From Closterium sp. Naga37s-1 (lineage: Eukaryota > Streptophyta > Zygnematophyceae > Desmidiales > Closteriaceae), in NCBI GenBank assembly GCA_947471745.1, contig CANJKZ010000400.1:1240001-1304000 (forward strand): DNA of 64,000 nucleotides, in the 5' to 3' direction. The notes beneath the pieces are model-generated. The model searched no databases and was not told the origin of the DNA. It saw only the letters and a program-made list of their open reading frames with translations. The translations under genes and the position numbers were made by a program. Below are positions 1 through 13,170 of this stretch, in pieces; within the stretch, counting starts at the first letter, position 1; the number at the start of each line of letters is the position of its first letter.

Positions 1-3000
1 TGCAGGCATTGAAGTGCATGCAGGCATTGAAGTGCATGCAGGCATTGAAGTGCAGGCAGGCATTGAAGTGCATGCAGGCATTGAAGTGCATGCAGGCATT
101 GAAGTGCATGCAGGCATTGAAGTGCATGCAGGCATTGAAGTGCATGCAGGCATTGAAGTGCATGCAGGCATTGAAGTGCATGCAGGCATTGAAGTGCATG
201 CAGGCATTGAAGTGCATGCAGGCATTGAAGTGCATGCAGGCATTGAAGTGCATGCAGGCATTGAAGTGCATGCAGGCATTGAAGTGCATGCAGGCATTGA
301 AGTGCATGCAGGCATTGAAGTGCATGCAGGCATTGAAGTGCATGCAGGCATTGAAGTGCATGCAGCATTGAAGTGCATGCAGGCATTGAGTGCATGCAGG
401 CATTGAAGTGCATGCAGGCATTGAAGTGCATGCAGGCATTGAAGTGCATGCAGGCATTGAAGTGCATGCAGGCATTGAAGTGCATGCAGGCATTGAAGTG
501 CATGCAGGCATTGAAGTGCATGCAGGCATTGAAGTGCATGCAGGCATTGAAGTGCATGCAGGCATTGAAGTGCATGCAGGCATTGAAGTGCATGCAGGCA
601 TTGAAGTGCAGGCAGGCATTGAAGTGCATGCAGGCATTGAAGTGCATGCAGGCATTGAAGTGCATGCAGGCATTGAAGTGCATGCAGGCATTGAAGTGCA
701 TGCAGGCATTGAAGTGCATGCAGGCATTGAAGTGCATGCAGGCATTGCAGTGCATGCAGGCATTGAAAGTGCATGCAGGCATTGAAGTGTGCATGCAGGC
801 ATTGAAGTGCATGCAGGCATTGAAGTGCATGCAGGCATTGAAGTGCATGCAGGCATTGAAGTGCATGCAGGCATTGAAGTGCATGCAGGCATTGAAGTGC
901 ATGCAGGCATTGAAGTGCATGCAGGCATTGAAGTGCATGCAGGCATTGAAGTGCATGCAGGCATTGAAGTGCATGCAGGCATTGAAGTGCATGCAGGCAT
1001 TGACATGCAGCATTGCAGGCAGGGCATTGAAGTGCATGCAGGCATTGAAGTGCATGCAGGCATTGAAGTGCATGCAGGCATTGAAGTGCATGCAGGCATT
1101 GAAGTGAGCCATTGCAGGCAGGCATTGAAGTGCATGCAGGCAATTGAAGTGCATGCAGGCATTGAATGCATGCGGCATTGAAGTGCATGCAGGCATTGAA
1201 GTGCATGCAGGCATTGAAGTGCATGCAGGCATTGAAGTGCATGCAGGCATTGAAGTGCATGCAGGCATTGAAGTGCATGCATGCATTGAAAGTGCATGCA
1301 GGCATTGAAGTGCATGCAGGCATTGAAGTGCATGCAGGCATGGAAGTGCATGCAGGCATTGAAGTGCATGCAGGCATTGAAGTGCATGCAGGCATTGAAG
1401 TGGCATGCAGGCATTGAAGGGCATGCGCATTGAAGTGCAGGCAGCATTGAAGTGCATGCAGGCATTGAAGTGCAATGCAGGCATTGAAGTGCATGCAGGC
1501 CATTGAAGTGCATGCAGCATTGAAGTGCATGCAGGCATTGAAGTGCATGCAGGCATTGAAGTGCATGCAGGCATTGAGGAAGTTGAGTGCAGCAGGCATT
1601 GAAGTGCATGCAGGCATTGAGTGCATGCAGGCATTGAAGTGCATGCAGCATTGAAGTGCATGCAGGCATTGAAGTGCAGGCAGGCATTGAAGTGCATGCA
1701 GGCATTGAAGTGCATGCAGGCATTGAAGTGCATCGGCATTGAAGTGCATGCAGGCTTGAAGTGCATGCAGGCATTGAAGTGCATGCAGGCATTGAAGTGC
1801 ATGCAGGCATTGAAGTGCATGCAGGCATTGAAGTGCATGCAGGCATTGAAGTGCATGCAGGCATTGAAGTGCATGCAGGCATTGAAGTGCATGCAGGCAT
1901 TGAAGTGCATGCAGGCATTGAAGTGCATGCAGGCATTGAATGCATGCAGGCATTGAAGTGCAGGCAGGCATTGAAGTGCATGCAGGCATTGAAGTGCATG
2001 CAGGCATTGAAGTGCATGCAGGCATTTAAGTGCATGCAGGCATTGAAGTGCATGCAGGCATTGAGTGCATGCAGGCATTGAAGTGCATGCAGGCATTGAA
2101 GTGCATGCAGGCATTGAAGTGCATGCAGGCATTGAAGTGCATGCAGGCATTGAAGTGCATGCAGGCATTGAAGTGCATGCAGGCATTGAAGTGCATGCAG
2201 GCATTGAAGTGCATGCAGGCATTGAAGTGCATGCAGCATTAGGCCATTGAAGTGCATGCAGGCATTGAAGTGCATGCAGGCATTGAAGTGCATGCAGGCA
2301 TTGAAGTGCATGCAGGCATTGAAGTGCATGCAGGCATTGAAGTGCATGCAGGCATTGAAGTGCATGCAGGCATTGAAGTGCATGCAGGCATTGAAGTGCA
2401 TGCAGGCATTGAAGTGCAGGCAGGCATTGAAGTGCATGCAGGCATTGAAGTGCATGCAGGCATTGAAGTGCATGCAGGCATTGAAGTGCATGCAGGCATT
2501 GAAGTGCATGCAGGCATTGAAGTGCATGCAGGCATTGAAGTGCATGCAGGCATTGAAGTGCATGCAGGCATTGAAGTGCATGCAGGCATTGAAGTGCATG
2601 CAGGCATTGAAGTGCATGCAGGCATTGAAGTGCATGCAGGCATTGAAGTGCATGCAGGCATTGAAGTGCATGCAGGCATTGAAGTGCAGGCAGGCATTGA
2701 AGTGCATGCAGGCATTGAAGTGCAGGCAGGCATTGAAGTGCATGCAGGCATTGAAGTGCAGGCAGGCATTGAAGTGCATGCAGGCATTGAAGTGCAGGCA
2801 GGCATTGAAGTGCAGGCAGGCATTGAAGTGCATGCAGGCATTGAAGTGCAGGCAGGCATTGAAGTGCATGCAGGCATTGAAGTGCAGGCAGGCATTGAAG
2901 TGCAGGCAGGCATTGAAGTGCATGCAGGCATTGAAGTGCATGCAGGCATTGAAGTGCATGCAGGCATTGAAGTGCATGCAGGCATTGAAGTGCATGCAGG

Positions 3001-6000
3001 CATTGAAGTGCATGCAGGCATTGAAGTGCATGCAGGCATTGAAGTGCATGCAGGCATTGAAGTGCATGCAGGCATTGAAGTGCATGCAGGCATTGAAGTG
3101 CATGCAGGCATTGAAGTGCAGGCAGGCATTGAAGTGCAGGCAGGCATTGAAGTGCATGCAGGCATTGAAGTGCATGCAGGCATTGAAGTGCATGCAGGCA
3201 TTGAAGTGCATGCAGGCATTGAAGTGCATGCAGGCATTGAAGTGCATGCAGGCATTGAAGTGCATGCAGGCATTGAAGTGCATGCAGGCATTGAAGTGCA
3301 TGCAGTGCATGCAGGCATTGAAGTGCATGCAGGCATTGAAGTGCATGCAGGCATTGAAGTGCATGCAGGCATTGAAGTGCATGCAGGCATTGAAGTGCAT
3401 GCAGGCATTGAAGTGCATGCAGGCATTGAAGTGCAGGCAGGCATTGAAGTGCATGCAGGCATTGAAGTGCAGGCAGGCATTGAAGTGCATGCAGGCATTG
3501 AAGTGCAGGCAGGCATTGAAGTGCAGGCAGGCATTGAAGTGCATGCAGGCATTGAAGTGCAGGCAGGCATTGAAGTGCATGCAGGCATTGAAGTGCAGGC
3601 AGGCATTGAAGTGCAGGCAGGCATTGAAGTGCATGCAGGCATTGAAGTGCATGCAGGCATTGAAGTGCATGCAGGCATTGAAGTGCAGGCAGGCATTGAA
3701 GTGCATGCAGGCATTGAAGTGCAGGCAGGCATTGAAGTGCATGCAGGCATTGAAGTGCAGGCAGGCATTGAAGTGCAGGCAGGCATTGAAGTGCATGCAG
3801 GCATTGAAGTGCAGGCAGGCATTGAAGTGCATGCAGGCATTGAAGTGCAGGCAGGCATTGAAGTGCATGCAGGCATTGAAGTGCAGGCAGGCATTGAAGT
3901 GCATGCAGGCATTGAAGTGCAGGCAGGCATTGAAGTGCATGCAGGCATTGAAGTGCAGGCAGGCATTGAAGTGCATGCAGGCATTGAAGTGCATGCAGGC
4001 ATTGAAGTGCAGGCAGGCATTGAAGTGCAGGCAGGCATTGAAGTGCATGCAGGCATTGAAGTGCAGGCAGGCATTGAAGTGCATGCAGGCATTGAAGTGC
4101 ATGCAGGCATTGAAGTGCATGCAGGCATTGAAGTGCAGGCAGGCATTGAAGTGCATGCAGGCATTGAAGTGCAGGCAGGCATTGAAGTGCATGCAGGCAT
4201 TGAAGTGCAGGCAGGCATTGAAGTGCATGCAGGCATTGAAGTGCATGCAGGCATTGAAGTGCAGGCAGGCATTGAAGTGCAGGCAGGCATTGAAGTGCAT
4301 GCAGGCATTGAAGTGCAGGCAGGCATTGAAGTGCAGGCAGGCATTGAAGTGCATGCAGGCATTGAAGTGCATGCAGGCATTGAAGTGCATGCAGGCATTG
4401 AAGTGCATGCAGGCATTGAAGTGCAGGCAGGCATTGAAGTGCATGCAGGCATTGAAGTGCATGCAGGCATTGAAGTGCATGCAGGCATTGAAGTGCAGGC
4501 AGGCATTGAAGTGCATGCAGGCATTGAAGTGCATGCAGGCATTGAAGTGCAGGCAGGCATTAAAGTGCAGGCAGGCATTGAAGTGCATGCAGGCATTGAA
4601 GTGCAGGCAGGCATTGAAGTGCAGGCAGGCATTGAAGTGCATGCAGGCATTGAAGTGCATGCAGGCATTGAAGTGCATGCAGGCATTGAAGTGCATGCAG
4701 GCATTGAAGTGCAGGCAGGCATTGAAGTGCATGCAGGCATTGAAGTGCATGCAGGCATTGAAGTGCATGCAGGCATTGAAGTGCAGAAGTCAGGCAGGCA
4801 TTGAAGTGCAGGCAGGCATTGAAGTGCAGGCAGGCATTGAAGTGCAGGCAGGCATTGAAGTGCAGGCAGGCATTGAAGTGCAGGCAGGCATTGAAGTGCA
4901 GGCAGGCATTGAAGTGCAGGCAGGCATTGAAGTGCAGGCAGGCATTGAAGTGCAGGCAGGCATTGAAGTGCAGGCAGGCATTGAAGTGCAGGCAGGCATT
5001 GAAGTGCAGGCAGGCATTGAAGTGCAGGCAGGCATTGAAGTGCAGGCAGGCATTGAAGTGCAGGCAGGCATTGAAGTGCAGGCAGGCATTGAAGTGCAGG
5101 CAGGCATTGAAGTGCAGGCAGGCATTGAAGTGGGCAGGCATGCAGGCATTGAAGTGCATGCAGGCATTGAAGTGCAGGCAGGCATTGAAGTGCAGGCAGG
5201 CATTGAAGTGCAGGCAGGCATTGAAGTGCAGGCAGGCATTGAAGTGCAGGCAGGCATTGAAGTGCAGGCAGGCATTGAAGTGCAGGCAGGCATTGAAGTG
5301 CAGGCAGGCATTGAAGTGCAGGCAGGCATTGAAGTGCAGGCAGGCATTGAAGTGCAGGCAGGCATTGAAGTGCAGGCAGGCATTGAAGTGCATGCAGGCA
5401 TTGAAGTGCATGCAGGCATTGAAGTGCAGGCAGGCATTGAAGTGCAGGCAGGCATTGAAGTGCAGGCAGGCATTGAAGTGCATGCAGGCATTGAAGTGCA
5501 TGCAGGCATTGAAGTGCATGCAGGCATTGAAGTGCATGCAGGCATTGAAGTGCAGGCAGGCATTGAAGTGCAGGCAGGCATTGAAGTGCAGGCAGGCATT
5601 GAAGTGCAGGCAGGCATTGAAGTGCAGGCAGGCATTGAAGTGCAGGCAGGCATTGAAGTGCAGGCAGGCATTGAAGTGCAGGCAGGCATTGAAGTGCAGG
5701 CAGGCATTGAAGTGCAGGCAGGCATTGAAGTGCAGGCAGGCATTGAAGTGCAGGCAGGCATTGAAGTGCAGGCAGGCATTGAAGTGCAGGCAGGCATTGA
5801 AGTGCAGGCAGGCATTGAAGTGCAGGCAGGCATTGAAGTGCAGGCAGGCATTGAAGTGCAGGCAGGCATTGAAGTGCAGGCAGGCATTGAAGTGCAGGCA
5901 GGCATTGAAGTGCAGGCAGGCATTGAAGTGCAGGCAGGCATTGAAGTGCAGGCAGGCATTGAAGTGCAGGCAGGCATTGAAGTGCAGGCAGGCATTGAAG

Positions 6001-9000
6001 TGCAGGCAGGCATTGAAGTGCAGGCAGGCATTGAAGTGCAGGCAGGCATTGAAGTGCAGGCAGGCATTGAAGTGCAGGCAGGCATTGAAGTGCAGGCAGG
6101 CATTGAAGTGCAGGCAGGCATTGAAGTGCAGGCAGGCATTGAAGTGCAGGCAGGCATTGAAGTGCAGGCAGGCATTGAAGTGCAGGCAGGCATTGAAGTG
6201 CAGGCAGGCATTGAAGTGCAGGCAGGCATTGAAGTGCAGGCAGGCATTGAAGTGCAGGCAGGCATTGAAGTGCAGGCAGGCATTGAAGTGCATGCAGGCA
6301 TTGAAGTGCATGCAGGCATTGAAGTGCAGGCAGGCATTGAAGTGCAGGCAGGCATTGAAGTGCAGGCAGGCATTGAAGTGCAGGCAGGCATTGAAGTGCA
6401 GGCAGGCATTGAAGTGCAGGCAGGCATTGAAGTGCAGGCAGGCATTGAAGTGCAGGCAGGCATTGAAGTGCAGGCAGGCATTGAAGTGCAGGCAGGCATT
6501 GAAGTGCATGCAGGCATTGAAGTGCATGCAGGCATTGAAGTGCATGCAGGCATTGAAGTGCAGGCAGGCATTGAAGTGCAGGCAGGCATTGAAGTGCATG
6601 CAGGCATTGAAGTGCATGCAGGCATTGAAGTGCATGCAGGCATTGAAGTGCATGCAGGCATTGAAGTGCATGCAGGCATTGAAGTGCAGGCAGGCATTGA
6701 AGTGCAGGCAGGCATTGAAGTGCAGGCAGGCATTGAAGTGCATGCAGGCCAGGCATTGAAGTGCAGGCAGGCATTGAAGTGCAGGCAGGCATTGAAGTGC
6801 AGGCAGGCATTGAAGTGCAGGCAGGCATTGAAGTGCAGGCAGGCATTGAAGTGCAGGCAGGCATTGAAGTGCAGGCAGGCATTGAAGTGCAGGCAGGCAT
6901 TGAAGTGCAGGCAGGCATTGAAGTGCAGGCAGGCATTGAAGTGCAGGCAGGCATTGAAGTGCAGGCAGGCATTGAAGTGCAGGCAGGCATTGAAGTGCAG
7001 GCAGGCATTGAAGTGCAGGCAGGCATTGAAGTGCAGGCAGGCATTGAAGTGCAGGCAGGCATTGAAGTGCAGGCAGGCATTGAAGTGCAGGCAGGCATTG
7101 AAGTGCAGGCAGGCAGGCATTGAAGTGCAGGCAGGCATTGAGGGCAGGCATTGAAGTGCAGGCAGGCATTGAAGTGCAGGCAGGCATTGAAGTGCAGGCA
7201 GGCATTGAAGTGCAGGCAGGCATTGAAGTGCAGGCAGGCATTGAAGTGCAGGCAGGCATTGAAGTGCAGGCAGGCATTGAAGTGCAGGCAGGCATTGAAG
7301 TGCAGGCAGGCATTGAAGTGCAGGCAGGCATTGAAGTGCAGGCAGGCATTGAAGTGCAGGCAGGCATTGAAGTGCAGGCAGGCATTGAAGTGCAGGCAGG
7401 CATTGAAGTGCAGGCAGGCATTGAAGTGCAGGCAGGCATTGAAGTGCAGGCAGGCATTGAAGTGCAGGCAGGCATTGAAGTGCAGGCAGGCATTGAAGTG
7501 CAGGCAGGCATTGAAGTGCAGGCAGGCATTGAAGTGCAGGCAGGCATTGAAGTGCAGGCAGGCATTGAAGTGCAGGCAGGCATTGAAGTGCAGGCAGGCA
7601 TTGAAGTGCAGGCAGGCATTGAAGTGCAGGCAGGCATTGAAGTGCAGGCAGGCATTGAAGTGCAGGCAGGCATTGAAGTGCAGGCAGGCATTGAAGTGCA
7701 GGCAGGCATTGAAGTGCAGGCAGGCATTGAAGTGCAGGCAGGCATTGAAGTGCAGGCAGGCATTGAAGTGCAGGCAGGCATTGAAGTGCAGGCAGGCATT
7801 GAAGTGCAGGCAGGCATTGAAGTGCAGGCAGGCATTGAAGTGCAGGCAGGCATTGAAGTGCAGGCAGGCATTGAAGTGCAGGCAGGCATTGAAGTGCAGG
7901 CAGGCATTGAAGTGCAGGCAGGCATTGAAGTGCAGGCAGGCATTGAAGTGCAGGCAGGCATTGAAGTGCAGGCAGGCATTGAAGTGCAGGCAGGCATTGA
8001 AGTGCAGGCAGGCATTGAAGTGCATGCAGGCATTGAAGTGCATGCAGGCATTGAAGTGCATGCAGGCATTGAAGTGCAGGCAGGCATTGAAGTGCAGGCA
8101 GGCATTGAAGTGCATGCAGGCATTGAAGTGCATGCAGGCATTGAAGTGCATGCAGGCATTGAAGTGCAGGCAGGCATTGAAGTGCAGGCAGGCATTGAAG
8201 TGCAGGCAGGCATTGAAGTGCATGCAGGCATTGAAGTGCAGGCAGGCATTGAAGTGCAGGCAGGCATTGAAGTGCAGGCAGGCATTGAAGTGCAGGCAGG
8301 CATTGAAGTGCAGGCAGGCATTGAAGTGCAGGCAGGCATTGAAGTGCAGGCAGGCATTGAAGTGCAGGCAGGCATTGAAGTGCAGGCAGGCATTGAAGTG
8401 CAGGCAGGCATTGAAGTGCAGGCAGGCATTGAAGTGCAGGCAGGCATTGAAGTGCAGGCAGGCATTGAAGTGCAGGCAGGCATTGAAGTGCAGGCAGGCA
8501 TTGAAGTGCAGGCAGGCATTGAAGTGCAGGCAGGCATTGAAGTGCAGGCAGGCATTGAAGTGCAGGCAGGCATTGAAGTGCATGCAGGCATTGAAGTGCA
8601 GGCAGGCATTGAAGTGCATGCAGGCATTGAAGTGCAGGCAGGCATTGAAGTGCAGGCAGGCATTGAAGTGCAGGCAGGCATTGAAGTGCAGGCAGGCATT
8701 GAAGTGCAGGCAGGCATTGAAGTGCAGGCAGGCATTGAAGTGCAGGCAGGCATTGAAGTGCAGGCAGGCATTGAAGTGCAGGCAGGCATTGAAGTGCAGG
8801 CAGGCATTGAAGTGCAGGCAGGCATTGAAGTGCAGGCAGGCATTGAAGTGCAGGCAGGCATTGAAGTGCAGGCAGGCATTGAAGTGCAGGCAGGCATTGA
8901 AGTGCAGGCAGGCATTGAAGTGCAGGCAGGCATTGAAGTGCAGGCAGGCATTGAAGTGCAGGCAGGCATTGAAGTGCAGGCAGGCATTGAAGTGCAGGCA

Positions 9001-11587
9001 GGCATTGAAGTGCAGGCAGGCATTGAAGTGCAGGCAGGCATTGAAGTGCAGGCAGGCATTGAAGTGCAGGCAGGCATTGAAGTGCAGGCAGGCATTGAAG
9101 TGCAGGCAGGCATTGAAGTGCAGGCAGGCATTGAAGTGCAGGCAGGCATTGAAGTGCAGGCAGGCATTGAAGTGCAGGCAGGCATTGAAGTGCAGGCAGG
9201 CATTGAAGTGCAGGCAGGCATTGAAGTGCAGGCAGGCATTGAAGTGCAGGCAGGCATTGAAGTGCAGGCAGGCATTGAAGTGCATGCAGGCATTGAAGTG
9301 CAGGCAGGCATTGAAGTGCAGGCAGGCATTGAAGTGCATGCAGGCATTGAAGTGCAGGCAGGCATTGAAGTGCAGCAGGCATTGAAGTGCAGGCAGGCAT
9401 TGAAGTGCAGGCAGGCATTGAAGTGCAGGCAGGCATTGAAGTGCAGGCAGGCATTGAAGTGCAGGCAGGCATTGAAGTGCAGGCAGGCATTGAAGTGCAG
9501 GCAGGCATTGAAGTGCAGGCAGGCATTGAAGTGCAGGCAGGCATTGAAGTGCAGGCAGGCATTGAAGTGCAGGCAGGCATTGAAGTGCAGGCAGGCATTG
9601 AAGTGCAGGCAGGCATTGAAGTGCAGGCAGGCATTGAAGTGCAGGCAGGCATTGAAGTGCATGCAGGCATTGAAGTGCAGGCAGGCATTGAAGTGCATGC
9701 AGGCATTGAAGTGCAGGCAGGCATTGAAGTGCATGCAGGCATTGAAGTGCAGGCAGGCATTGAAGTGCAGGCAGGCATTGAAGTGCAGGCAGGCATTGAA
9801 GTGCAGGCAGGCATTGAAGTGCAGGCAGGCATTGAAGTGCAGGCAGGCATTGAAGTGCAGGCAGGCATTGAAGTGCATGCAGGCATTGAAGTGCAGGCAG
9901 GCATTGAAGTGCAGGCAGGCATTGAAGTGCAGGCAGGCATTGAAGTGCAGGCAGGCATTGAAGTGCAGGCAGGCATTGAAGTGCAGGCAGGCATTGAAGT
10001 GCAGGCAGGCATTGAAGTGCAGGCAGGCATTGAAGTGCAGGCAGGCATTGAAGTGCAGGCAGGCATTGAAGTGCAGGCAGGCATTGAAGTGCAGGCAGGC
10101 ATTGAAGTGCAGGCAGGCATTGAAGTGCATGCAGGCATTGAAGTGCATGCAGGCATTGAAGTGCAGGCAGGCATTGAAGTGCAGGCAGGCATTGAAGTGC
10201 AGGCAGGCATTGAAGTGCAGGCAGGCATTGAAGTGCAGGCAGGCATTGAAGTGCAGGCAGGCATTGAAGTGCAGGCAGGCATTGAAGTGCATGCAGGCAT
10301 TGAAGTGCAGGCAGGCATTGAAGTGCAGGCAGGCATTGAAGTGCAGGCAGGCATTGAAGTGCATGCAGGCATTGAAGTGCAGGCAGGCATTGAAGTGCAT
10401 GCAGGCATTGAAGTGCATGCAGGCATTGAAGTGCATGCAGGCATTGAAGTGCATGCAGGCATTGAAGTGCATGCAGGCATTGAAGTGCATGCAGGCATTG
10501 AAGTGCAGGCAGGCATTGAAGTGCATGCAGGCATTGAAGTGCATGCAGGCATTGAAGTGCAGGCAGGCATTGAAGTGCATGCAGGCATTGAAGTGCAGGC
10601 AGGCATTGAAGTGCAGGCAGGCATTGAAGTGCATGCAGGCATTGAAGTGCAGGCAGGCATTGAAGTGCAGGCAGGCATTGAAGTGCAGGCAGGCATTGAA
10701 GTGCAGGCAGGCATTGAAGTGCAGGCAGGCATTGAAGTGCAGGCAGGCATTGAAGTGCAGGCAGGCATTGAAGTGCAGGCAGGCATTGAAGTGCAGGCAG
10801 GCATTGAAGTGCAGGCAGGCATTGAAGTGCAGGCAGGCATTGAAGTGCAGGCAGGCATTGAAGTGCAGGCAGGCATTGAAGTGCAGGCAGGCATTGAAGT
10901 GCAGGCAGGCATTGAAGTGCAGGCAGGCATTGAAGTGCAGGCAGGCATTGAAGTGCAGGCAGGCATTGAAGTGCAGGCAGGCATTGAAGTGCAGGCAGGC
11001 ATTGAAGTGCAGGCAGGCATTGAAGTGCAGGCAGGCATTGAAGTGCAGGCAGGCATTGAAGTGCAGGCAGGCATTGAAGTGCAGGCAGGCATTGAAGTGC
11101 AGGCAGGCATTGAAGTGCAGGCAGGCATTGAAGTGCAGGCAGGCATTGAAGTGCAGGCAGGCATTGAAGTGCAGGCAGGCATTGAAGTGCAGGCAGGCAT
11201 TGAAGTGCAGGCAGGCATTGAAGTGCAGGCAGGCATTGAAGTGCAGGCAGGCATTGAAGTGCAGGCAGGCATTGAAGTGCAGGCAGGCATTGAAGTGCAG
11301 GCAGGCATTGAAGTGCAGGCAGGCATTGAAGTGCAGGCAGGCATTGAAGTGCATGCAGGCATTGAAGTGCAGGCAGGCATTGAAGTGCAGGCAGGCATTG
11401 AAGTGCAGGCAGGCATTGAAGTGCAGGCAGGCATTGAAGTGCAGGCAGGCATTGAAGTGCAGGCAGGCATTGAAGTGCAGGCAGGCATTGAAGTGCAGGC
11501 AGGCATTGAAGTGCAGGCAGGCATTGAAGTGCAGGCAGGCATTGAAGTGCAGGCAGGCATTGAAGTGCAGGCAGGCATTGAAGTGCA
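1..11587. repeat. Giant 18-bp minisatellite (about 640 copies) inside a GT14 intron
   Basis: The whole stretch is a head-to-tail array of an 18-bp unit, gcattgaagtgcatgcag (type A), with a single-base variant gcattgaagtgcaggcag (type B). It begins at base 1, so the true length is greater. Positions 1-2250 are almost all type A with many small indels; 2.4-4.8 kb mixes A and B; from 4.8 kb to the end it is mostly B with islands of A and very few indels. Larger blocks are duplicated, for example a 16-unit (288-bp) pattern twice near 4.23-4.79 kb. Because 18 is a multiple of three and the unit lacks stops in several frames, it yields very long meaningless open frames on both strands. A splice donor at 11608 (minus strand) puts the array in an intron of the adjacent glycosyltransferase gene. 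Confidence 0.97.
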
Positions 11588-11608
11588 TGAACACGTTCCT
11601 TCACCCAC

Positions 11609-13170
11609 CTGTGCAGCAGGCTCTGGTTTTCCGCCATCAAGTAGCGATAGGTGAAAGGGAAGTCGTGTAGAGGCATGCAGCTGTCGGGGGTTTGAGGAAT
11701 GCAGGGCAACGAGGGTGATGATGAGGGGTGAGGGAAGGGGGATGGGGTGGCAAGGACACCCAAACCGTGAGTTTGACGGCTGAAAAACACCTTTTAAACA
11801 GTGACTTTCCCTCCCCTTCGCCACTCACCCACTGACCCACCTACCTATCCACCCATGCAACCACCCACCCACCCACCCACCCACCCACCCACCCACCCAC
11901 CCACCCATTCATCCCACCCACCCATTCATCCCACCCACCCATTCACGTACGACTCAGAGACAATGAGGAAGCGCTTGTTGGCCGGATCAAGAAGTGCGTT
12001 CGCCAGGAGCCATCCCACCCACCCATCCCATCCCATCCCAGCTACACATTCATCCCATCCCATCCCATCCCATCCCAGCTACACATTCATCCCATCCCAT
12101 CCCATCCCATCCCAGCTACACATTCATCCCATCCCATCCCATCCCAGCTACACATTCATCCCATCCCATCCCATCCTATCCCATCCCATCCCATCCCATC
12201 CCATCCCATCCCATCCCATCCCACCCCCAGCGTACGACTCAGAGACAATGAGGAAGCGCTTGTTGGCCGGATCAAGAAGTGCGTTCGCCAGGAGGCGTCT
12301 CTCCGCTGCCACCATTGAGGGATCACCCCACTGCACCTGCAGTACACAGGAGGTGATAGGAACGAGGAGGGAGGAAATGGAAGAACGGGATAATGTGGCG
12401 GACGGAGGGGGGGAGCTGGGTAGTATGCGGGTTGGGAGACAGAAGGACGGAATGAGTGATCCACGAAGGTACCTCTCCCATAGTCTACTAAGAGGCATGG
12501 GTCCACGTGTCAGGAATAAGAACGCGACTCGGTCCTCCTCCCCCTGGCCGCTCCCCTTGGGCTGCCCGTCCGGGTGCAACCTCCGCACCCTATCAAACAG
12601 CGCCACGTCAGCGGCGGATAAGACCGGCTCGTCCATGCTTCCGGGCGGCGGGCCTTGTCGTATCTCCTTGTCGGAGCATCTTTGTCCGGAGATGCTGACG
12701 CAGGGGGATTCGTCCTTGGCTAGAAGACGGAGGTATGCCGGTGTGGGATCGGTCGGAGATCCCGCGAGAGACGGAGGGATGGAGGAGGAGGATGACGAGG
12801 ACGAGGAGGAAGAGGAGGAGGCGGAAGAGTTTTCAGGTAATGTTGCGTGTGAGGAGGATGAGTCTGTGTGTGGGTGTGTCGTCGAGCGACCGTAGCTGTC
12901 GCGGGTTTCGCTGGCATCGCCGAGCGCGGATTCTGAGCTCGCGAGGCTTCGCAAATGCCTTCGCAGCGGCGGCGAAAGCAGCACAGTAACCGCGAGAAAC
13001 GCGGATATTCCCAAGGCGACGGGGAGGATGCTACGCTTGGTGCTACGGCCCTTGGGATTCGAGCGTCTTGGAACACTGCTAGCGGAACCCGCGCTCCCTG
13101 CTAAGACTCCTCCTTTCGCGACGACAGCCGGCATAATTAATCGCCTCTGGGTTAGCTCACGAAGATTCAC
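11609..13170 (-). CDS. GT14 family (core-2/I-branching, BC10-like) glycosyltransferase, 5' part only
   Basis: Minus-strand gene whose 3' end lies beyond the left edge. Exon 1 starts at 13170 (alternative ATG 13134) and encodes a short basic N-terminus, one membrane anchor (about residues 48-65, ILPVALGISAFLAVTVLL) and a Ser-rich stem: a type II Golgi layout. It then reaches the family motif VAFLFLTRGPMPLSRLWER. Exon 2 (12236-12336) encodes VQWGDPSMVAAERRLLANAL and ends SES; exon 3 (11609-11680) continues in phase with CMPLHDFPFTYRYLM, rebuilding the GT14 'SESC.PL..F...Y.YL' block. A GT donor follows at 11608 and opens into the minisatellite. Plant GT14 enzymes transfer sugars such as GlcA or xylose in the Golgi for wall polysaccharides or arabinogalactan proteins; the substrate here is unknown. 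Odd: the roughly 35-residue segment expected between LWER and VQWG (YSIYVH region in relatives) is not recognisable, although the frame reads through. The exon 1/2 junction is therefore uncertain. Confidence 0.75.
11862..11945. repeat. Simple ACCC/ATTC-rich repeat in GT14 intron
   Basis: Tandem (CCCA)n followed by three ATTCATCCCACCCACCC-like units. It lies in the GT14 intron between exon 3 and the 64-bp exon 2 copy. Confidence 0.9.
11946..12009 (-). repeat. Decoy copy of the 3' part of GT14 exon 2
   Basis: 64 bases identical to 12231-12294, that is, the last part of exon 2 plus its GT donor on the minus strand. It has no acceptor and lacks the 5' part of the exon. Complete identity suggests a recent duplication; the spacer is filled with CCCAT repeats. 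Confidence 0.9.
12013..12229. repeat. (CCCAT)n array with a higher-order unit
   Basis: CCCATCCCAT runs are punctuated several times by the same short segment cagctacacattcat, giving a higher-order tandem structure. It separates the two copies of the exon 2 3' part in the GT14 intron. Confidence 0.9.

Noticed and set aside
1..11587. Centromeric or telomeric satellite
   Set aside because: The unit is 18 bp, unlike plant telomere repeats, and the right edge is only 21 bases from a coding exon's splice donor; without the left end a larger satellite block cannot be fully excluded.
2239..11790. A 3183-residue minus-strand open frame and several plus-strand frames of 750-1635 residues
   Set aside because: They are translations of the 18-bp minisatellite; a good splice donor at 11608 places the array in an intron and the frames show no protein-like content.
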